Part shown: positions 6,065 through 9,061 of the stretch, one piece after another | Numbering within the stretch: the stretch's first letter is position 1 | Layout: every line of letters begins with the position of its first letter | Assembly: GCA_027371655.1 (NCBI GenBank) | Contig: DAHXMR010000229.1 | Location: forward strand, 1 to 9,061 | Source of the DNA: Microcaldota archaeon | GTDB taxonomy: Archaea; Micrarchaeota; Micrarchaeia; Norongarragalinales; CAINOH01 | Direction: 5' to 3' | DNA: 9,061 nt | The notes under the pieces: generated by a model | Seen by the model: the letters and a program-made list of their open reading frames with translations, nothing else | Told to the model about the DNA's origin: nothing | The model's database searches: none | Translations under genes and position numbers: made by a program

Positions 6065-7004
6065 TTTGGCTCCTCTTTTGCATGTGCCTTACGAACCTAA
6101 TCCTCTTTCTTTCAAGAAATAGTTTGCCACAATTTGCATACATCCATTTGCATATTTTGCGCGCGTTGTCGCCATAATACCCGCAACGCCAAAGATTGGT
6201 TTTTACTCTTTTGTAATTTGGCGGAATTTTGAGTTCTGCCCTAAAAATATCCGCTAGTGCCCTAATAAATAAACTATTGCAGCTCACAAAACTGATTTTC
6301 ACGGTGTTCGGCTTGTTCATCGATATCGAACCGTCACCGTCGAAGTATCCTCGTACAAAATGCCTCAAAAATTGGCGGGGGATTTCCGGAAGTGAAAACC
6401 GGCTAGCTTTTCGGGCAACGCATCCCAGACGCGACAGGTCTTTGCACATGCTGCGGCTACTAACCGAGAGAATTGCATATTTTGCAAACTTTTTTCCAGA
6501 AGGCGTAGCTTGAAGACTTGTTTTCAATGGATGGGCTGCCTTCAAAACTTCGCGGATTCTCCTCAAAATCTTTGAATCCCTAGCCGAAAGTTTTATTCGG
6601 AACGCCCTTTCTCCGGGCGATACATTGCCATCGCTGAACATCCAACCCAATACATAGGCCATTTTGCTGTTCCAGCTTGCAAAGAATTTTTCATCAACGC
6701 CATATCTTCGGAACCGCATGCCCGAGGCCAAACCCAGACGATTTGCCTTGTGGCATATCGAACCGGCGGTCCTGTTTGGAAAATGTTCCCCGAGCTCCCG
6801 AACACGCCCATAAAGCCGCCGTAAGACCGATAACTCGCGCTCCGACCAATCGGCAGGGGAATTAGTCAAGCCGTAGTGGTGAAGCGCCCGTTGAATCGTG
6901 CTTTTTCCCCGCCCGTTTTCACGGGAGATATCTGCGTAATTTTTCCCACTTTCGAGCTGTTGTTCAAGGTATTGCCTGTCCCAATACCGCTTATGTTTTT
7001 TCAC
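6057..7004 (-). CDS. Free-standing LAGLIDADG homing endonuclease with N-terminal HTH modules
   Basis: 315 residues. Two LAGLIDADG helices are seen: AYVLGWMFSDG (116-126) and HFVRGYFDGDG (215-225). Both catalytic acidic residues (D125, D224) are present, so one chain could cut DNA as a pseudo-dimer. Ahead of them, residues about 8-46 read as a helix-turn-helix (YADISRENGRGKSTIQRAL), and about 51-92 as a Myb/SANT-like or second HTH unit (WSERELSVLRRLYGRV then NRTAGSICHKANRLGL). Intein splicing motifs and intron signals around it are not seen, so it is a stand-alone gene. G+C is visibly lower than in neighbours (25 of 60 at 6121-6180 against 33 of 60 at 1201-1260, counted by hand), which suits recent transfer. 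It ends 8 bases inside pth2 and starts divergently from nurA. The alternative is a host regulator of the WhiA or LAGLIDADG-like type, less likely given both intact acids. Confidence 0.9.
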   Translation of the reverse strand: MKKHKRYWDRQYLEQQLESGKNYADISRENGRGKSTIQRALHHYGLTNSPADWSERELSVLRRLYGRVRELGEHFPNRTAGSICHKANRLGLASGMRFRRYGVDEKFFASWNSKMAYVLGWMFSDGNVSPGERAFRIKLSARDSKILRRIREVLKAAHPLKTSLQATPSGKKFAKYAILSVSSRSMCKDLSRLGCVARKASRFSLPEIPRQFLRHFVRGYFDGDGSISMNKPNTVKISFVSCNSLFIRALADIFRAELKIPPNYKRVKTNLWRCGYYGDNARKICKWMYANCGKLFLERKRIRFVRHMQKRSQNA

Positions 7005-7057
7005 TTCAACTCAACCGCAAAAAAATACGAACGACAAAACGGTTGACATAAATTCCG

Positions 7058-7067
7058 CTTAAAAGTA
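7058..7067 (-). promoter_or_regulatory. Candidate TATA box for the endonuclease-pth2 unit
   Basis: On the minus strand TACTTTTAAG, about 58 bases before the ATG at 7004; a start near 7036 would follow. It is the best AT-rich match in the divergent spacer on that strand. Confidence 0.3.
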
Positions 7068-7116
7068 TTCGCGAGGTTGCTTTCCGCTGATTGTGGTTTT
7101 TGGGCACAGCGGTTGG

Positions 7117-7125
7117 TTTTATTTG
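7117..7125 (+). promoter_or_regulatory. Candidate TATA box for nurA
   Basis: TTTTATTTG in the divergent spacer between the endonuclease and nurA. Usual spacing puts transcription start near 7147, which leaves about 30 nt of leader before ATG 7179 but almost none before the alternative starts at 7155 and 7158. Confidence 0.35.
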
Positions 7126-7178
7126 TTCGCGTTGAAATTTGATTTGCAACCGGGTTGGTGAAATGCGAGCTGAAAAAA

Positions 7179-8279
7179 ATGATTGGGATAGACGATATTG
7201 CAAGGCGCGTGGTTGAGTTGGATGCTGCGCAGTCCGAAGCGTGCGGAAAGTTGCGGGCAGCAGGCAGGCCGAACAAGCTTGATTTTCTTGAGGGCAGCCT
7301 GCTTTTCGGGGTTGGGAAAAAGGCGTTTTCGGGCAGGGTTGCCGCGGTTGACGGCGGCTTGACCGCAGGGGAGTTCCATGCTTTTTGCCTTGTTGTTTCC
7401 CGCGCGGTGGGGGTTTCGTTCGATTATGCCGATGGCAAGATTGTGAAGGCGGAGAGGGTTCCCGTGGTTTCGCAGCCGCAGGCGTTCGCGGAGTGCGGCT
7501 TGGAAGGCGGGGAATTCGAGTTGTTCAAGACGCTTGTGCGCTTGGAGCTGGAAGTGGCACGGGCGCGCGAGGTTGTGGAAAAATTCAAGCCTAACTTATT
7601 GCTTTTGGACGGCACCATCCTTCCGCTTCCGCAGGACAAGCCCGCGAAGGACAGCCCGCTTTACCAAAAATATTTCGCGTTGGTGGAGTCGTACAAGTCG
7701 CTTTTTGCCGCCTGCTTGGAAAACAACTGCGTCCTTGCGGGGGTGGTGAAGGACTCGAACAGCCGCCATTTCCTCAAGACTGTTTCAACTTGGGACAGTG
7801 TGCAGGAAAAAAAACTCGCAGACGCGATTTCAAAAACCAACGACTCCGCGTTTTTGCATTTGCTTTTGAATGAAGGCGAGCGCACCGCGGCATTCGCCTT
7901 TTCCGAAAACGAAAACCCGCGCTTGCGCGACTTCGGCAACATCGGCGCAACCGTGTGCGGAATGTACTTGAAACCCGCAAAATACGACCGCCCCCTCCGC
8001 GTTGATTTCCTCCTGCCCGCGGCTGCCGCGGGAATTGATGCGGGCGATGGGGGCAAGGAAATGGGGGAAAACGCGTTCGTGAAACGGCTTGCCGAGGTGT
8101 TGAATTTTCTTTCGCTGGGTCACCGCGCGTATGCCTATCCGGCGGTGCTTGTGGAGGCGGATTTGCGCGCCGCGCTTGACCCCAAGGAGCTTGATTTTGC
8201 CAGCCGTGAGGTTTTGGCAAAAGTGGGGCGCAGCGCGCCTTTCATGCAATTGCGGCGCAACACGCGGCCGTTCAGGTAA
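7179..8279 (+). CDS. nurA: NurA-family 5'-3' nuclease
   Basis: NurA is a manganese-dependent nuclease that works with the HerA helicase and Mre11-Rad50 in resecting double-strand breaks. Numbered from ATG 7179 (366 aa). RVAAVDGGL (53-61) carries the first metal-binding aspartate, D58. LLLLDGTILPLP (140-151) carries the second, D144. VLAGVVKDSNSR (185-196) is the conserved lysine/serine motif. YAYPAVLVEADLRAAL (318-333) is the C-terminal motif, with Y320. At the place where characterised NurA proteins have a histidine eight residues after this tyrosine, this protein has D328. The frame continues upstream to TTG 7155 and GTG 7158; ATG 7179 is chosen from the promoter spacing, with only a weak GAG ahead. 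herA, the usual neighbour, is not in the window. A flavin-reductase-like gene follows after 31 bp. Confidence 0.88.
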   Translation: MIGIDDIARRVVELDAAQSEACGKLRAAGRPNKLDFLEGSLLFGVGKKAFSGRVAAVDGGLTAGEFHAFCLVVSRAVGVSFDYADGKIVKAERVPVVSQPQAFAECGLEGGEFELFKTLVRLELEVARAREVVEKFKPNLLLLDGTILPLPQDKPAKDSPLYQKYFALVESYKSLFAACLENNCVLAGVVKDSNSRHFLKTVSTWDSVQEKKLADAISKTNDSAFLHLLLNEGERTAAFAFSENENPRLRDFGNIGATVCGMYLKPAKYDRPLRVDFLLPAAAAGIDAGDGGKEMGENAFVKRLAEVLNFLSLGHRAYAYPAVLVEADLRAALDPKELDFASREVLAKVGRSAPFMQLRRNTRPFR

Positions 8280-8310
8280 CTGTTGCAAAAATATCGAAAG
8301 GGGGTGTTGA

Positions 8311-8814
8311 TTGAAAATGAACGCGCGCGAAGGCAATTCGCATCACTTTTTTTACCCGAGGCAAACCGTGCTTGTCACAAGCCATTTCGAGGGAAAGGAC
8401 AACGCGATGGTGCTTGACTGGACCATGCCCGCGTCTTTCGACCCGTTCATGGTGGCAATCGCTGTTGGCACGTCGCGCCATTCTTATGAAATGATTTTGA
8501 AAAGCGAGGAATTCGTTCTCTCCGTTATGCCCCTTTCCCTAAAGGAAAAGGTTTTGTATTTCGGCACGCATTCCGGGCGCGACGGGGACAAGTTTGAGGC
8601 CACTGGGCTCGCGCGGGAACGCGCTTCGAAGGTGGGCGCACCTCTTATTCGGGATGCGATTGCAAACTTCGAATGCAAAGTAACCTCGCATGTTGACGCC
8701 GGCGACCACGTGATATTCGTGGGCGAAGTGCTCGAAGCCCGCATCAACAAAACCGCGCTCGAAAAAGAGAAAAAAATGTACAACACAGGCAACCGCCAAT
8801 TCACCGGCCTCTAA
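8311..8814 (+). CDS. Flavin reductase-like FMN-binding protein
   Basis: A split beta-barrel protein of the flavin reductase-like family (flavoredoxin and related), which binds FMN and usually moves electrons from NAD(P)H to flavin or another partner. 167 residues, usual length. FFYPRQTVLVTSHFEGKDNAMVLDWTMPASFDP (13-45) is the typical opening, with the strand binding FMN phosphate. RHSYEMILKSEEFVLSVMP (56-74) and GTHSGRDGDKFEATGL (85-100) are family signatures, followed by PLIRDAIANFECKV and GDHVIFVGEV. The exact substrate is unknown. TTG 8311 is chosen because GGGGGTG at 8300-8306 lies four bases ahead; ATG 8317 is the alternative. The gene lies 31 bp after nurA and is probably co-transcribed, although no functional link between the two is known. 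Confidence 0.87.
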   Translation: MKMNAREGNSHHFFYPRQTVLVTSHFEGKDNAMVLDWTMPASFDPFMVAIAVGTSRHSYEMILKSEEFVLSVMPLSLKEKVLYFGTHSGRDGDKFEATGLARERASKVGAPLIRDAIANFECKVTSHVDAGDHVIFVGEVLEARINKTALEKEKKMYNTGNRQFTGL

Positions 8815-8822
8815 ATTCCCCC

Positions 8823-8835
8823 CCGCCTGCGGCGG
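8823..8835. repeat. Short GC-rich inverted repeat after the flavin reductase gene
   Basis: CCGCC and GGCGG arms (5 bp) around TGC form a small hairpin just after the stop codon. No T tract follows; it may be chance in GC-rich DNA. Confidence 0.2.
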
Positions 8836-8856
8836 AAACGGCGATGCGAGGGCAGT

Positions 8857-8868
8857 AATTTAAATTTT
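8857..8868 (+). promoter_or_regulatory. Candidate TATA box for the last gene
   Basis: AATTTAAATTTT, the clearest AT-rich box in the 84-bp gap after the flavin reductase gene. Predicted transcription start near 8888, close to the TTG start at 8899. Confidence 0.4.
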
Positions 8869-8898
8869 GCGCGCAAAATCTTTTCCGGTGGGTTTGGT

Positions 8899-9061
8899 TT
8901 GTTTACTTGCTTTTCCTGTGACGAGAAGAAGGATTGCGCCCTGAAAAACGCGCGCAAGTGCAAGAAGGCGCGCGAGATGAACAAGGCGGAACAGAAGCAG
9001 ATGCGCGCGGGAATGCGGTTGAGCGACAACGTGCCCGCACACAATTTGATTCAGGACAAGC
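8899..9061 (+). CDS. Small cysteine-containing protein, partial (cut by the window end)
   Basis: Fifty-four codons are visible, beginning MFTCFSCDEKKDCALKNA from TTG 8899. GGTGGG at 8887-8892 lies six bases ahead as ribosome site, and an AATTTAAATTTT box is further upstream. Cysteines at 4, 7, 13 and 21 give C-x2-C-x5-C-x7-C, possibly a small metal site. The part after this is highly charged and probably helical (KKAREMNKAEQKQMRAGMRL). The frame has no stop before the window edge. I do not recognise the family. The minus-strand frames over this stretch look like shadows. Confidence 0.55.
   Translation, partial: MFTCFSCDEKKDCALKNARKCKKAREMNKAEQKQMRAGMRLSDNVPAHNLIQDK

Noticed and set aside
6057..7154. 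Group I intron or intein housing the endonuclease
   Set aside because: The endonuclease has its own start and stop, flanking genes are whole, and no intein end motifs or split host gene are seen.
7005..7178. RNA gene in the divergent spacer between the endonuclease and nurA
   Set aside because: No tRNA-like cloverleaf or other recognisable RNA fold was found; the stretch reads as two promoters back to back.

Overview
The window looks archaeal. It carries a geranylgeranylglyceryl phosphate synthase (GGGPS) sequence for archaeal ether lipids, a three-OB-fold RPA-type single-strand DNA-binding protein with a zinc finger, a Pth2-type peptidyl-tRNA hydrolase, a NurA nuclease and a free-standing LAGLIDADG endonuclease. 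Purine-rich Shine-Dalgarno sequences, TATA-like boxes and oligo-T terminator tracts fit this. The gene set and the tiny basic SWIB-like protein would suit a DPANN or euryarchaeal lineage; I cannot place it further, and this is inference.

Layout. Positions 1-776 hold a chimeric GGGPS reading frame. Its first 103 bases are an exact copy of 903-1005, inside the RPA gene, and its C-terminal third is missing. An AT-rich promoter region leads into the RPA gene (791-2311). Next come two genes in the same direction: a 410-residue protein that I read as a very divergent SelO/YdiU-like pseudokinase (2371-3603) and a class I SAM methyltransferase (3645-4322). On the minus strand a 52-residue SWIB-like protein (4403-4561) ends in a long oligo-T tract. 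It is divergent from the branched-chain aminotransferase ilvE (4779-5699), which has a dyad near its predicted transcription start.

Convergent with ilvE, on the minus strand, a LAGLIDADG endonuclease gene (6057-7004) lies upstream of pth2 (5723-6064) and overlaps it by 8 bases. Divergent from the endonuclease, nurA (7179-8279) and a flavin-reductase-like gene (8311-8814) form a likely operon. The window ends inside a small cysteine-containing protein (8899 onward).

Most genes are housekeeping: DNA replication and repair (RPA, NurA), translation (Pth2), amino-acid metabolism (IlvE) and lipid synthesis (GGGPS). The points most worth checking are the GGGPS/RPA chimera (real rearrangement or assembly fault), the SelO-like plus methyltransferase pair, and the selfish endonuclease placed ahead of the essential-type gene pth2. 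No CRISPR array, tRNA, rRNA or insertion sequence was seen.
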